DNA of 36,635 bases from Chloroflexota bacterium (GCA_005881825.1 VBEO01000065.1:1-36635); one strand, 5' to 3'. Positions 25,565 to 33,293 are shown, counted from the stretch's first letter. Numbers and translations are program-made. The notes: generated by a model from the letters alone, not told the origin.

Positions 25565-26758
25565 GTGCTGGCTGACTCACGAACGTTGTTGACGGCCGTC
25601 TTGACGGCCATCCCGGTCCTGGCCGCGGCATGCGCACCACCGGCGCACGCCGCCCGGCCGGCCGCCGGCTCGCCGGTGCCCACCCCAATCCCGAGCGCCG
25701 AGCTGGACTGCGCTCAGCAACGTCTCGCCGCACTGGACGAGCCACGGCGTGTCGGCCAGCTGCTCTGGATCGGCCTTCGCGACAATCAGCTGGGCCCGGA
25801 GGAGCAGACCGCGGTGCGCGATCAGCACGCAGGCTCCGTCTGGTTTACCGAGCTGTCAAGCGCCCCCCTGGAGCAGGTCCGCGCCGTGTCCGCCGCGGTC
25901 CAGGCGCTGGCCAGCGCCGAAACCACGGGCGGCATCCAGTTCCTGGTGGCGGCCAACCAGGAGGGCGGCCAGATCGATCAATTCCACGGTGCCGGCTTCA
26001 CCGCGATTCCACCTGCCTCGGAACAGGGCCGGCTCGATCCGGCGCGGCTGCGCGGCGAAGCGGCCGGGTGGGGCCGTGAGCTGCGGGCGGCCGGAATCAA
26101 CCTCGAGGTGGCTCCGGTGATGGACACGGTGCCGCCCGGCCAGGACGAGCGCAACCAGCCGATCGGAGCGCTCCACCGAGCATTCGGAGGCGACACCACC
26201 ACCGTCAGCAGCCATGGAGTGGCATTCATCCAGGGCATGCACGACGCCGGGGAGCCGGTCACGATCAAGCACTTTCCGGGGCTCGGTCGAGTGCAGGGAA
26301 ACACCGACTTCGCGGCCGGCGTCGTTGACCCGGAGACAACCGCCGACGATCCCTACCTGGAGCCGTTCGCGGCCGGCATCGCCGCCGGCGCCGACCTCGT
26401 GATGGTCTCCACCGCGACCTATTCGAAGATCGATCCGGACCATCTGGCGGCCTTTTCGCCCGTGGTCATCCACGACCTGCTGCGCGGGCGGATGGCTTTC
26501 TCGGGGGTGATCGCCGCCGACGACCTGGGCGCGGCCGCCGAGGTGGCCGGCATCCCCGCCGGCCGGCGGGCGGTCGACTTCGTCGCGGCCGGCGGCGACC
26601 TCATCGACATCAAGTACGCCGCGCTGGCCGCGCCGATGGCTGAGGCGATGCTGGCCCGCGCCGGGCAGGACGCCGGCTTCCGCGCCCGAGTAGACGACGC
26701 CGCGCTGCGCGTGCTCCGCTTGAAGCAACGCTACGGGCTGCTCGGGCGCAGCTGCTGA
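25565..26758 (+). CDS. Lipoprotein glycoside hydrolase family 3 (beta-N-acetylhexosaminidase-like)
   Basis: A 397-residue exported GH3 protein from GTG 25565. The signal peptide ends in lipobox LAAAC (Cys23). The TIM barrel shows AANQEGGQIDQF, the VAPVMDTVPP strand, KHFPGLGRVQGNTDF and FSGVIAADDLGAA, where D319 or D320 is the nucleophile position. NagZ enzymes carry a loop KHFPGHGxxxxDSH whose Asp-His pair is the acid/base; here that part reads NTD, with no His. To my recollection this LGRVxGNTD form is common in actinobacterial secreted GH3 proteins, so it is a subfamily trait. The likely substrate is cell-wall or chitin-type GlcNAc glycosides. Confidence 0.87.
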   Translation: MLADSRTLLTAVLTAIPVLAAACAPPAHAARPAAGSPVPTPIPSAELDCAQQRLAALDEPRRVGQLLWIGLRDNQLGPEEQTAVRDQHAGSVWFTELSSAPLEQVRAVSAAVQALASAETTGGIQFLVAANQEGGQIDQFHGAGFTAIPPASEQGRLDPARLRGEAAGWGRELRAAGINLEVAPVMDTVPPGQDERNQPIGALHRAFGGDTTTVSSHGVAFIQGMHDAGEPVTIKHFPGLGRVQGNTDFAAGVVDPETTADDPYLEPFAAGIAAGADLVMVSTATYSKIDPDHLAAFSPVVIHDLLRGRMAFSGVIAADDLGAAAEVAGIPAGRRAVDFVAAGGDLIDIKYAALAAPMAEAMLARAGQDAGFRARVDDAALRVLRLKQRYGLLGRSC

Positions 26759-26772
26759 GGGGCGGAGAGCCC

Positions 26773-26800
26773 GAGGGGCGGATCCGCGGATCCGCCCCTC
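26773..26800 (+). terminator. Perfect 28-bp palindrome after the GH3 gene
   Basis: GAGGGGCGGATCCG is followed directly by its own reverse complement, 14 bp after the GH3 stop. Transcribed, it gives a strong hairpin followed by ACTTTG. It probably ends the nfeD-to-GH3 transcript and also insulates the convergent minus-strand gene. Confidence 0.6.
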
Positions 26801-26813
26801 ACTTTGAAACCGA

Positions 26814-27074
26814 TCAGGTAGTCGGCGCCAGCGACCCAGGCTGTGATACGGCCGTCGGGGCTTGGCTCTGGCGGTAAGGCGTGCCGTCTGGAGCCGCGAC
26901 CACGTAGGCAACCATCACCGCGAACCCGATGGGTGCAAACGCGAAGCTGAGCACTCCACCGACCAGTAGGACCGCGAACCAGGTCTTCTCAGGCAGGGAG
27001 TAACTGTTGGCCCGGTCGCCGTCAGCCCCCCGCGCCTGCAGCGCGAGATCTCCGCTTCGCGCTCCCAAGGGCAT
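26814..27074 (-). CDS. Small predicted membrane protein, unknown function
   Basis: An 86-residue frame from ATG 27074. The centre (LPEKTWFAVLLVGGVLSFAFAPIGFAVMVAYVVAAPDGTPYR) holds one long or two short membrane helices, flanked by a charged N-terminus and a Pro/Thr/Ser-rich tail. The frame stays open upstream to about 27287 and includes WCKGCGMPL, so an N-terminal CxxC-bearing extension is possible, but no good start supports it. No family is recognised. The hydrophobic segment with its flanking charges makes chance less likely than for neighbouring frames. Confidence 0.4.
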   Translation of the reverse strand: MPLGARSGDLALQARGADGDRANSYSLPEKTWFAVLLVGGVLSFAFAPIGFAVMVAYVVAAPDGTPYRQSQAPTAVSQPGSLAPTT

Positions 27075-27196
27075 GCCGCAACCCTTGCACCACCCGTCAC
27101 GCCATACATCGGATCTAGGCCCCAGGAGCGCTCGGGCCAAAGGCCATCCACGGTTCCCCTGACCGACGAGAGCGACGAACTCCCTATGGGTCGATG

Positions 27197-28225
27197 TCAC
27201 ACCGGATCTCGTGTGGCGGCCAGCCTCCTGACGATCTCGCCCGCGGGCAGCACATCTTTGACGACCTCGACGGACTCTCCAGCCCACATCGCCGGGTAAT
27301 CAAGGTCCCCTTCGAAATCGATGAGCGGCGAACCAGCCCCGGCGTAACGCGGGAACTCGAGCGTCTGCCCCGAAGCCGGCCGCATCACTCCGACGGCTGT
27401 CCCCTCACCCGGACGCTGTCCAGACGGCGGGCGTCCGGCGGCATCCCACTCCTCGAAGGTTCGGTTTCGAAGCGTCCGCGTCGGCGCGCCGGGCCAGGAG
27501 ATGTCGTAGAGATCCTCGGTGTAGACGGTGTCTTTCGCGGCACTTTCGACGATGCGGCGCTTGTACTCGGGGTGCGCCCGTGACTCTTCACTGGCCACGA
27601 AGCGCGTACCGAGCGACACACCCTGGGCTCCCAAGGCTAATGCCCGGGCGACACCGGAGCTGTCCCCGATCCCTCCCGATGCCAGCACCGGCACCGGCGC
27701 CACGGCGGTGATGACCGCCGGCAACAGGTCCCAGATCGAACTGGTCCCGCGAACATGCCCGCCCGCTTCGACACCCTGGGCGATGACGGCATCGACACCC
27801 GCGGCGGCTGCCACCTCGGCCTCGGCCACCGAGCCCACCTGCATCAAGACCCTGACGCCGTTCTCGTGCGCGAGCTCGACGTACGGCGCCGGGTCGCCCC
27901 AGAACAGGACCACGGCCGCCACCCGCGCCCGGATCGCGGTCTCGACCTCGGCCCGCACGAGCTGACGGTCTTCCTCAGAGGCCGCCCAGCCGACCTCGTC
28001 GATGATCACGTTGACCCCGAAGGGGCGCCTGGTCAGCTCGCGCGTGCTCTCGATGCGCTCCTGGACGCGCTCCGGAGATGCCCCGCTGACGCCCAGGACA
28101 CCGAAGCCACCAGCTTCGGAGACCGCCGCCACCAGTTCGGGACCGGCGACCGATCCCATGCCTGCGGAGAGGATCGGCACCTCGATTCTCAGCGCGTCAC
28201 AGAGCGGCGTCCGGAGCCCCACCAC
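27197..28225 (-). CDS. Nitronate monooxygenase / 2-nitropropane dioxygenase family FMN enzyme
   Basis: A 342-residue TIM-barrel flavoprotein. The opening (RIEVPILSAGMGSVAGPELVAAVSEAGGFGVLG) and the loop AQGVEAGGHVRG, with the catalytic His after EAGG, are the family signatures. VPVLASGGIGDSSGVARALALGAQGVSLGTRF is the FMN-phosphate site. It oxidises alkyl nitronates such as propionate-3-nitronate to the aldehyde or acid; related enzymes are enoyl reductases, so the substrate is not certain. The start is GTG 28225, 8 nt after a GATAAT -10 box, hence probably leaderless. Confidence 0.9.
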   Translation of the reverse strand: MVGLRTPLCDALRIEVPILSAGMGSVAGPELVAAVSEAGGFGVLGVSGASPERVQERIESTRELTRRPFGVNVIIDEVGWAASEEDRQLVRAEVETAIRARVAAVVLFWGDPAPYVELAHENGVRVLMQVGSVAEAEVAAAAGVDAVIAQGVEAGGHVRGTSSIWDLLPAVITAVAPVPVLASGGIGDSSGVARALALGAQGVSLGTRFVASEESRAHPEYKRRIVESAAKDTVYTEDLYDISWPGAPTRTLRNRTFEEWDAAGRPPSGQRPGEGTAVGVMRPASGQTLEFPRYAGAGSPLIDFEGDLDYPAMWAGESVEVVKDVLPAGEIVRRLAATRDPV

Positions 28226-28233
28226 CAGCGCCG

Positions 28234-28239
28234 ATTATC
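28234..28239 (-). promoter_or_regulatory. -10 box of a leaderless nitronate monooxygenase transcript
   Basis: GATAAT on the minus strand ends 8 nt before the GTG at 28225, and no ribosome site is present between them. The RNA would start at or within 1-2 nt of the start codon. Confidence 0.5.
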
Positions 28240-28301
28240 TCAGCGACCAGGCGACTCGTCCGGCGCACTGGTCCCGGAACAGAAGCTGCCGGAGAGGCAG
28301 A

Positions 28302-28681
28302 TCATGCTGCCGGTCCGGCAGCCGCCATCACAGACTCGGGCTTATCCGTCTGCTCGAGGCCGGCAGGATGCTGGGTCGGCGAGTAAACGGTGAACAGCTT
28401 CAACGTTTCGTCGTCCGAGCTGGTCAGGTTGTGCTCCACGTTGGCGGAAACGCAGACGGCATGGCCCTTCTCGATCGGGTAGCTACTGCCTGCCAGGGTT
28501 GCCCAACCTTCGCCGTCGACCACGTAGAACAACCGGTCCACGGGGTGGGACTCCGAGCCCGATCTCGGTCCCGGGCGCCAGCGACATCAGCACCAGCTGG
28601 CTGTGCGGGCCGGTGAAGATCACCTTGCGGTAGGAGCGGCTTTGCTGGCGGCCTTTTGAGGCCGAGCACCATGGGTTTCAT
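28302..28681 (-). pseudogene. Cupin-domain protein broken by two +1 frameshifts
   Basis: ATG 28681 has a perfect ribosome site (AAGGAGG, 7-nt spacing). Frame 1 gives MKPMVLGLK. Removing one A from the AAAA run (28654-28657) continues it into GRQQSRSYRKVIFTGPHSQ...LMSLAPGTEIGL. Removing one G from the GG at 28553-28554 continues it into ESHPVDRLFYVVDGEGWATLAGSSYPIEKGHAVCVSANVEHNLTS. The repaired protein is about 125 residues and matches the short single-cupin family with FTGxHSQLVLMSL. Both lesions are single extra bases in short runs, so either recent gene decay or sequencing error is possible. It is the only gene in the window seen broken this way. Confidence 0.75.
28306..28322 (-). terminator. 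Inverted repeat at the cupin 3' end
   Basis: GCTGCCGG-T-CCGGCAGC is a perfect 8-bp inverted repeat overlapping the last codons of the cupin frame. It forms a stem with a minimal loop. It is a possible terminator or 3'-end stabiliser, without a U-run. Confidence 0.35.
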
Positions 28682-28908
28682 CTGGATACCTCCTTGAAAG
28701 GTGCGCGCGGCGGCAGTGGTCCGCCCGGGCCGCTCGACCGTCCGCGCTTGCGCCCGCCGCTCTGGGCGCCACGCGCGGCTGCCGGATGCTGTGTCCGTCA
28801 TGGCAAGCACCTACGGGCCGCGGCGCGGTCTCAATCTCAATCGACCCATGTCCTGTCGGCGGCGATCTAAGCCTTAACAAGCTCGCGCGCGCGCACGCGA
28901 GCGAGTGC

Positions 28909-28914
28909 TAGACT
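28909..28914 (+). promoter_or_regulatory. -10 box of the DUF222/HNH gene
   Basis: TAGACT fits TAnnnT and ends 11 nt before ATG 28926. The transcription start would fall near 28921, inside the adjacent SOS-type operator. A 7-bp inverted repeat (GCTCGCG/CGCGAGC, 28881-28902) lies where the -35 would be. The rest of 28682-28908 shows nothing recognisable besides the cupin ribosome site. Confidence 0.45.
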
Positions 28915-28918
28915 GATG

Positions 28919-28932
28919 CGAACACATGTTCG
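28919..28932. promoter_or_regulatory. LexA-type SOS box overlapping the start codon
   Basis: CGAACACATGTTCG is a perfect CGAAC-N4-GTTCG palindrome, the LexA box of Gram-positive-type SOS regulons. The ATG of the HNH gene is in its spacer, and the -10 box is 4 bp upstream. A bound dimer would cover the transcription start. Confidence 0.65.
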
Positions 28933-30080
28933 CGATCCAACCCGACGACACGCTGAGCTCGATCTCGGTGGGGATCGATGAGCTGGCCGCCGAAGAGCTG
29001 CGCCACGTCGACGGCGCCGACCTGATTCGGACCTGGAAGGAACGCTGCCGGCTCGACGCCGAGTTCACGCGCCGCTTTGCCGTCTTCGAGAAGCGCGACG
29101 GCTTCACCGCCGACGGCGCCCTCAGCGGCGCGGCCTGGCTGCGTGCCCACTGCCACATGGACGCCGGCGCGGCCAGCGATCGCGTCTTCACTGCCCGCAA
29201 GCTGCTCTCACTGCCCGAGACAGAGGCGGCGTTTGGCGCGGGCGAGATCAACTACGAGCACGCGCGCGTGATCGCCCGCGCGGTCGACAGCTGCGGCCCC
29301 GAGGCGGTCCTGGAGCACGAGAAGGTGCTGGTCGACGTGGGTCGTGAGGAGGTGCCGCAGAAGCTGCGCTACGCCACCGAGGTCCTGCAAAACGCGGTCG
29401 ACCCCGACGGCGCTCTGCAGGACGCCAACGCGCAGCACGCACGACGCGGCTTCTGGATCAGCGAGCTCGACGGCATGTACCGGCTCGACGGCAACCTCGA
29501 CCGCGAGGGCGGGGCCGCCTTGCGTACCGCGCTCGAAGCCATCATGGGCCCGCCCGCGGGAGGCGACTCGCGCACGCCGGCCCAGCGCCGGGCCGATGCC
29601 TTGGTCGAGCTGGGCCGGCTTGCACTCGACCGCGGCGAAGCAGGGACCAGCGGCGGCCAGAAGCCGCACCTGACGATCCTGGTCAAGGCCGAAGCGTTGG
29701 CCGGCGCCGAAGCCGGCGAGCTGGAGTGGGCGGGGCCGGTGCCCGGCCAGACCGTGCGCCGCCTGGCCTGCGACTGCGCCGTTTCACTACTGGTGGTCGG
29801 CGCGGACGGGCAGGTGGTACTGGGCAGCGAGGAGCGGCGGGTGTTGGGGCCTGCCCAGCGACGGGCGATCGAGCACCGCGATCGCCACTGCCGGTTCCCC
29901 GGCTGCGACCGTCCGGGGGCCTGGACCGACGGCCACCACCTGGTGCACTGGGCCCACGGCGGACCCACCGAGGTCGACAACGTCTACCTCTTCTGCCGGC
30001 CTCATCACCGCCTCGTGCACGAGGGCGGCTGGCGGGTCAGCAAGCAGCCCGGCGGCGAGCTCCTGGCCCTGCCACCCTAG
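28926..30080 (+). CDS. DUF222 / 13E12-family protein with C-terminal HNH endonuclease domain
   Basis: 384 residues. The N-terminal DUF222 region (about 20-270) is helical and includes SGAAWLRAHCHMDAGAASDRVFTARKLLSLPETEAAF and GEINYEHARVIARAV. The C-terminal HNH domain reads CRFPGCDRPGAWTDGHHLVHWAHGGPTEVDNVYLFCRPHHRLVHEGGW, with the CxxxxC and HH metal/catalytic residues intact. These proteins occur in many copies in actinobacteria and relatives and are suspected of being selfish or DNA-repair-linked nucleases; no function is settled. An SOS-type box covers the start codon, pointing to induction by DNA damage. The start is ATG 28926, probably leaderless. Confidence 0.92.
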   Translation: MFAIQPDDTLSSISVGIDELAAEELRHVDGADLIRTWKERCRLDAEFTRRFAVFEKRDGFTADGALSGAAWLRAHCHMDAGAASDRVFTARKLLSLPETEAAFGAGEINYEHARVIARAVDSCGPEAVLEHEKVLVDVGREEVPQKLRYATEVLQNAVDPDGALQDANAQHARRGFWISELDGMYRLDGNLDREGGAALRTALEAIMGPPAGGDSRTPAQRRADALVELGRLALDRGEAGTSGGQKPHLTILVKAEALAGAEAGELEWAGPVPGQTVRRLACDCAVSLLVVGADGQVVLGSEERRVLGPAQRRAIEHRDRHCRFPGCDRPGAWTDGHHLVHWAHGGPTEVDNVYLFCRPHHRLVHEGGWRVSKQPGGELLALPP

Positions 30081-30091
30081 GCAGGAACGAG

Positions 30092-30751
30092 TCAGGCTCC
30101 CGGGGTGGCGGTCTTGCGGGCCAGGTAGGCCGCGGCCTCGGCCCGGCGCGCCACCTCCAGCTTGGACAGGATGGTCGAGACGTAGTTCTTCACCGTCTTC
30201 TCGGCCAGCTTGAGCGTGGCTCCAATCTCGCGATTGGTCTGGCCGTCGGCGATCATGCCCAGGATCCGCTCCTCCTGGCCGGTCAGGCGCGCCAGCTTCT
30301 CGTCGCGCAGGAGCAGCTTGCCCTTGCGGAGGCGGTCCAGCACGGCGCTGGTGATCGCGGGATCGAGGAGGCTCTGGCCCGCACCAACGGTGCGGACGGC
30401 GCGCAGCAGCTCGCTGCCCTTGATCTGCTTGAGGACGTATCCGTCGGCGCCGGCCATGATCGAGGCGAAGAGCGCATCGTCGTCGGCGAACGAGGTGAGC
30501 ATGAGCACCCGTGTCTGCGGGCGAACCGCGCGAATCTCGCGAGTGGCCTCGATGCCGCTGCCGTCCGCCAGCCGCACGTCCATCACGATCACGTCAGGCT
30601 TGGTGCGGTCGGCCTGCAGGAGCGCCTCCTTGACCGAGCCGGCTTCGGCCACCACGACCAGGTCGTCATTGGCCTGGATCAGCGCCTTGAGACCGTCCCG
30701 CACCACCTCGTGGTCATCGACCAGCATCACGCGCAGGCGGTCAGCGCTCAC
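30092..30751 (-). CDS. DevR/DosR-like NarL-family response regulator (copy 1)
   Basis: A 219-residue two-domain regulator. The receiver has acidic pocket D12-D13, phosphoacceptor D58 (VIVMDVRLADGSGIE), T at LMLTSF and K at VLKQIKG. A LuxR-type helix-turn-helix closes the protein (LTGQEERILGMIADGQTNREIGATLKLAEKTVKNYVSTILSKL). The stretch LLDPAITSAVLDRLRKGK and the AEKTVKNYVS helix resemble mycobacterial DevR, the hypoxia/dormancy regulator. The start is GTG 30751 with AGGA 7 nt upstream. It is divergent from the universal stress gene across a paired operator. It is a close paralogue of the gene at 35378. Confidence 0.92.
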   Translation of the reverse strand: MSADRLRVMLVDDHEVVRDGLKALIQANDDLVVVAEAGSVKEALLQADRTKPDVIVMDVRLADGSGIEATREIRAVRPQTRVLMLTSFADDDALFASIMAGADGYVLKQIKGSELLRAVRTVGAGQSLLDPAITSAVLDRLRKGKLLLRDEKLARLTGQEERILGMIADGQTNREIGATLKLAEKTVKNYVSTILSKLEVARRAEAAAYLARKTATPGA

Positions 30752-30771
30752 CGGGTAATCCTGCCAGACAC

Positions 30772-30807
30772 GGGCCTAAGGCCCATCAATGCAGGGACCA
30801 AGGACCC
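30772..30807. promoter_or_regulatory. Paired DosR-box-like operator between the response regulator and USP genes
   Basis: GGGCCTAAGGCCC (30772-30784) is a perfect palindrome of the form GGGNC-N3-GNCCC. GGGACCAAGGACCC (30794-30807) fits GGGNC-N4-GNCCC exactly. The centres are about 22.5 bp apart, two helical turns, so dimers would bind on the same face. The pair sits 21 bp before the regulator start and 40 bp before the USP start. The core GGGAC...GNCCC is that of the mycobacterial DosR box. Confidence 0.5.
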
Positions 30808-30846
30808 TCTCGCCGAGGCCGGGGCCAGGGCGACGCTTGCGGGGCA

Positions 30847-31713
30847 ATGAACTGGTATGAGTTCCGCCGGATCCTGCTCGCAGTCGACGCCTCGACCCAG
30901 TCGGCCAACGCCGTCGAGCTGATCGCCAACTTCGTGCCCCTGGGTACCGCCGTCAAGATCGTCCACATCTGGCCGCTGCAGGTGGCCGGCCAGGACGGGT
31001 TCTCGGTTCCCGAGACCCGCACGATGGCCGAATCGCTGGTCGAGGGCCATGCGGACCGTCTGCGCAAGGCGGGCCTGGAGGCCATCGCGGAGGTCCGCAC
31101 TGCACCCGTCGGACGCACCTACCAGGAGATAGTCGATGCGGCCGAGGATTTCGCGTCCGACCTGATCGCGATGGGCTCCCGCGGGCGCTCGGACCTGGGT
31201 GGCCTGTTTCTGGGCAGCGTGAGCCACCAGGTGGTGGCCCATACGACGCGCCCCGTGCTGATCGTGCGCGGAGCCCCGCAGCCCGCCAAGCCTCAGCGGC
31301 GCGTGCTGCTCGCCATCGCCGGCGGCGAGGAGATCGCCACTGCGGTACCGACCGCGATCGCGGTGAGCCGCCGCTGGGCCGCGGAGGTCCTGGTCCTGCA
31401 TGTGTCTCGGGTCCTGGCCCTCGAGGGCGTGCCCTGGACCGAGCCGGCTCCTGAGGCTCAGGCCGCGGTCGACGCCGCGGTCCGGGAGTTGAGGGCTGCC
31501 GGCGTGAGCGCGCACGGTGATGTCGTCACCGGCGGCGGCTCCGTTGCGAGCGAGATCGCGGAGATCGCCGAAGGCTGGGACGCCGACCTGATCGTGATGG
31601 GCTCCCGACGGCTGGGTGAGCTGCACGGACTGCTGACCGGGGCCACCGACCACCAGCTGGTCCACCGCATTCAGACCCCGGTCCTGATCGCCGGGCGCTC
31701 GCAGGGGGAGTAA
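30847..31713 (+). CDS. Tandem universal stress protein (two USP domains)
   Basis: A 288-residue protein with two UspA folds. Domain 1 spans about 1-140; its ATP-binding loop MGSRGRSDLGGLFLGSVSHQVVAHTTRPVLIVR fits G-x2-G-x9-G(S/T). Domain 2 spans about 150-288 with MGSRRLGELHGLLTGATDHQLVHRIQTPVLIAG. Tandem USPs such as M. tuberculosis Rv2623 belong to the DosR dormancy regulon and restrain growth. The gene begins a four-gene operon and lies under the DosR-like operator pair. Confidence 0.93.
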   Translation: MNWYEFRRILLAVDASTQSANAVELIANFVPLGTAVKIVHIWPLQVAGQDGFSVPETRTMAESLVEGHADRLRKAGLEAIAEVRTAPVGRTYQEIVDAAEDFASDLIAMGSRGRSDLGGLFLGSVSHQVVAHTTRPVLIVRGAPQPAKPQRRVLLAIAGGEEIATAVPTAIAVSRRWAAEVLVLHVSRVLALEGVPWTEPAPEAQAAVDAAVRELRAAGVSAHGDVVTGGGSVASEIAEIAEGWDADLIVMGSRRLGELHGLLTGATDHQLVHRIQTPVLIAGRSQGE

Positions 31714-31717
31714 GCAC

Positions 31718-32440
31718 ATGCACATCGAAACGCTGGCCCGCGTCGCCGACGTGATGACCCGCGAGGTCGCCACCGTCGCGCCCGCGACTCCGGTCAAGGA
31801 GATAGCCCGCGTGCTGGCGCAGCGCCGGGTGAGCGCGCTGCCGGTGGTGGACCTCGAGGGGCGCGTCGTCGGGGTGGTGTCGGAGGCCGACCTTCTGCTC
31901 AAGGAGGGCCGTGGAGCCCTGGCGGATCCCCCTCGGCGCTTCGAGGCCGCGAGCCGTCGCGCCCAGAGGGCCAAGGCCGGCGCGACCGTCGCCGCCGAGC
32001 TGATGACGGCTCCCGCGCTCACGATCGCGCCGGAAGCCTCGGTGGCCGACGCCGCCCGGCTGATGCGAGAGCGCGGCGTCAAGCGCCTGGTCGTGGTCGA
32101 CGATCATGACCGGCTGGCCGGCATCATCAGCCGCGGCGACGTGATCCGCGTCTTCCTGCGCCCGGACGGCGACATCCGGCGCGCCGTGGAGGAAGGACTG
32201 GCCGCCAGCCTGCTCTGGCTCGACGCTCGCGATCTGGAGGTCACGGTGGCCGACGGGGTGGTCACGCTACGCGGCCGCCTCGACCGGCGGTCGGACGTGG
32301 AGCTGCTGGCCCGCCGCACCCTCGAGCTCGACGGCGTCGTCGGGGTGGTCAACCACGTGGTCTACGCCTGGGATGACCGGCACCCCGGAAAGCCGCCCGC
32401 CCTGTCGCCAGAGCTGGCGACGCCGTTCTGGAGGGGATGA
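31718..32440 (+). CDS. CBS-CBS-BON domain protein
   Basis: 240 residues. CBS 1 covers about 8-65 (VADVMTREVATVAPATPVKEIARVLAQRRVSALPVVD), CBS 2 about 88-145 (VAAELMTAPALTIAPEASVADAARLMRERGVKRLVVVD) and a BON domain about 155-225 (SLLWLDARDLEVTVADGVVTLRGRLDRRSDVELLARRTLELDGVVGVVNHVVY). CBS pairs bind adenine nucleotides; BON domains bind lipids or membranes. It resembles HRP1-type CBS proteins of the dormancy regulon with an added BON domain. It follows the USP gene by 4 bp and overlaps the next gene by 4 bp. Confidence 0.92.
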   Translation: MHIETLARVADVMTREVATVAPATPVKEIARVLAQRRVSALPVVDLEGRVVGVVSEADLLLKEGRGALADPPRRFEAASRRAQRAKAGATVAAELMTAPALTIAPEASVADAARLMRERGVKRLVVVDDHDRLAGIISRGDVIRVFLRPDGDIRRAVEEGLAASLLWLDARDLEVTVADGVVTLRGRLDRRSDVELLARRTLELDGVVGVVNHVVYAWDDRHPGKPPALSPELATPFWRG

Positions 32441-32868
32441 GGGACATGCATCTCCGCCAGTCCACGCGCATCCCCAAGCCCGTCGCAGAGTGCGCCGTGG
32501 CGCTGCCGCAGGCGGTCGCCGAGGTCGCGGGCGAGGAGCCCCGGGTCGGCTTCACGATCGGGCCCGCCGCCGTGCGCAAGCGCGTGCGGCTGTCCGTGGG
32601 AGGACCGGAGGCGCTCGGGCAGTGGGTGCGGATCCCGCTCAGCTGGTCGGCCCGGCCGGGCGCCGCCCTCTTCCCCGTTCTGGATGGATATCTGCAGCTC
32701 GAGCCCCTGTCGGCGCGGGAGTCGAAGCTCTCCCTGCGCGCCAACTACGAACCGCCCCTCGGCCGGGTGGGTAAAGCCGTCGACAACGCGGCCATGCACA
32801 ACGTGGCGCGGGCCACCGTCAAGGATTTCCTGGGCGCGGTGCGGGCTCGGGTTCTCGAGGAGGCATGA
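32437..32868 (+). CDS. Conserved protein of unknown function (paralogue 1; possible SRPBCC-like)
   Basis: 143 residues from ATG 32437 (ATGA overlap with the CBS gene); ATG 32446 has a slightly better-spaced GAGG. No family is recognised with confidence. It is clearly homologous to the protein at 36055-36501. Both share LFPxxxGxLQ, an S/T-x-L-x-L strand, YxPPLGxVGxxVDxxxxHxVA and a C-terminal helix with FL. The beta-rich body with a long last helix and the PPLG..VD..HRVA helix start would suit an SRPBCC/START-like pocket, a guess from the pattern. One copy lies by each DevR-like regulator. Confidence 0.75.
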   Translation: MRDMHLRQSTRIPKPVAECAVALPQAVAEVAGEEPRVGFTIGPAAVRKRVRLSVGGPEALGQWVRIPLSWSARPGAALFPVLDGYLQLEPLSARESKLSLRANYEPPLGRVGKAVDNAAMHNVARATVKDFLGAVRARVLEEA

Positions 32869-33293
32869 GCGTGGACACGACCGCCGTTACCGGTATCGAG
32901 GTCCTCTCGGAAGACGCCTGCCTGCGGCTCTTGCGGCAAGCATCCTTGGGCCGGCTCGCCTTCGCGATCGCCGGCCAGCCCGAGATCTTCCCGATCAACT
33001 ACTCGATGGACGCCGACGTGATCATGCTGCGCACGGCGCCCGGAACCAAGCTGCGTCACGCGCCTCACCGTCGGGTGGCGTTCGAGGTCGACGGCATCGA
33101 CGTCGATGCGGGCGTGGCTTGGAGCGTGGTCGTGAAGGGCATCCTGAAGGACATCACCACGCGCAGCGATCCCTTTTCGATCGCTCGGCGCGATGTGCGC
33201 GTGAACACGCTGGCGCCCGGCGAGCGCAGGCACAGCCTTGCGATCTACCCGGCGGAGATCAGCGGGAGGCGATTCCCTCTGGGGTCCTCCTAA
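32865..33293 (+). CDS. Pyridoxamine 5'-phosphate oxidase-like flavin-binding protein
   Basis: 142 residues overlapping the previous gene by 4 bp (ATGA). The split-barrel FMN-type opening (LSEDACLRLLRQASLGRLAFAIAGQPEIFPINYSMDADVIMLRTAPGTKL) is typical of the PNPOx-like group that includes nitroreductase-like and F420-binding proteins. The strand with WSVVVKGIL follows. It probably binds FMN or F420 and reduces a small molecule; the substrate is unknown. It is the last gene of the USP operon. Mycobacterial dormancy regulons also contain flavin nitroreductase-like proteins, which fits the context. Confidence 0.85.
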   Translation: MSVDTTAVTGIEVLSEDACLRLLRQASLGRLAFAIAGQPEIFPINYSMDADVIMLRTAPGTKLRHAPHRRVAFEVDGIDVDAGVAWSVVVKGILKDITTRSDPFSIARRDVRVNTLAPGERRHSLAIYPAEISGRRFPLGSS

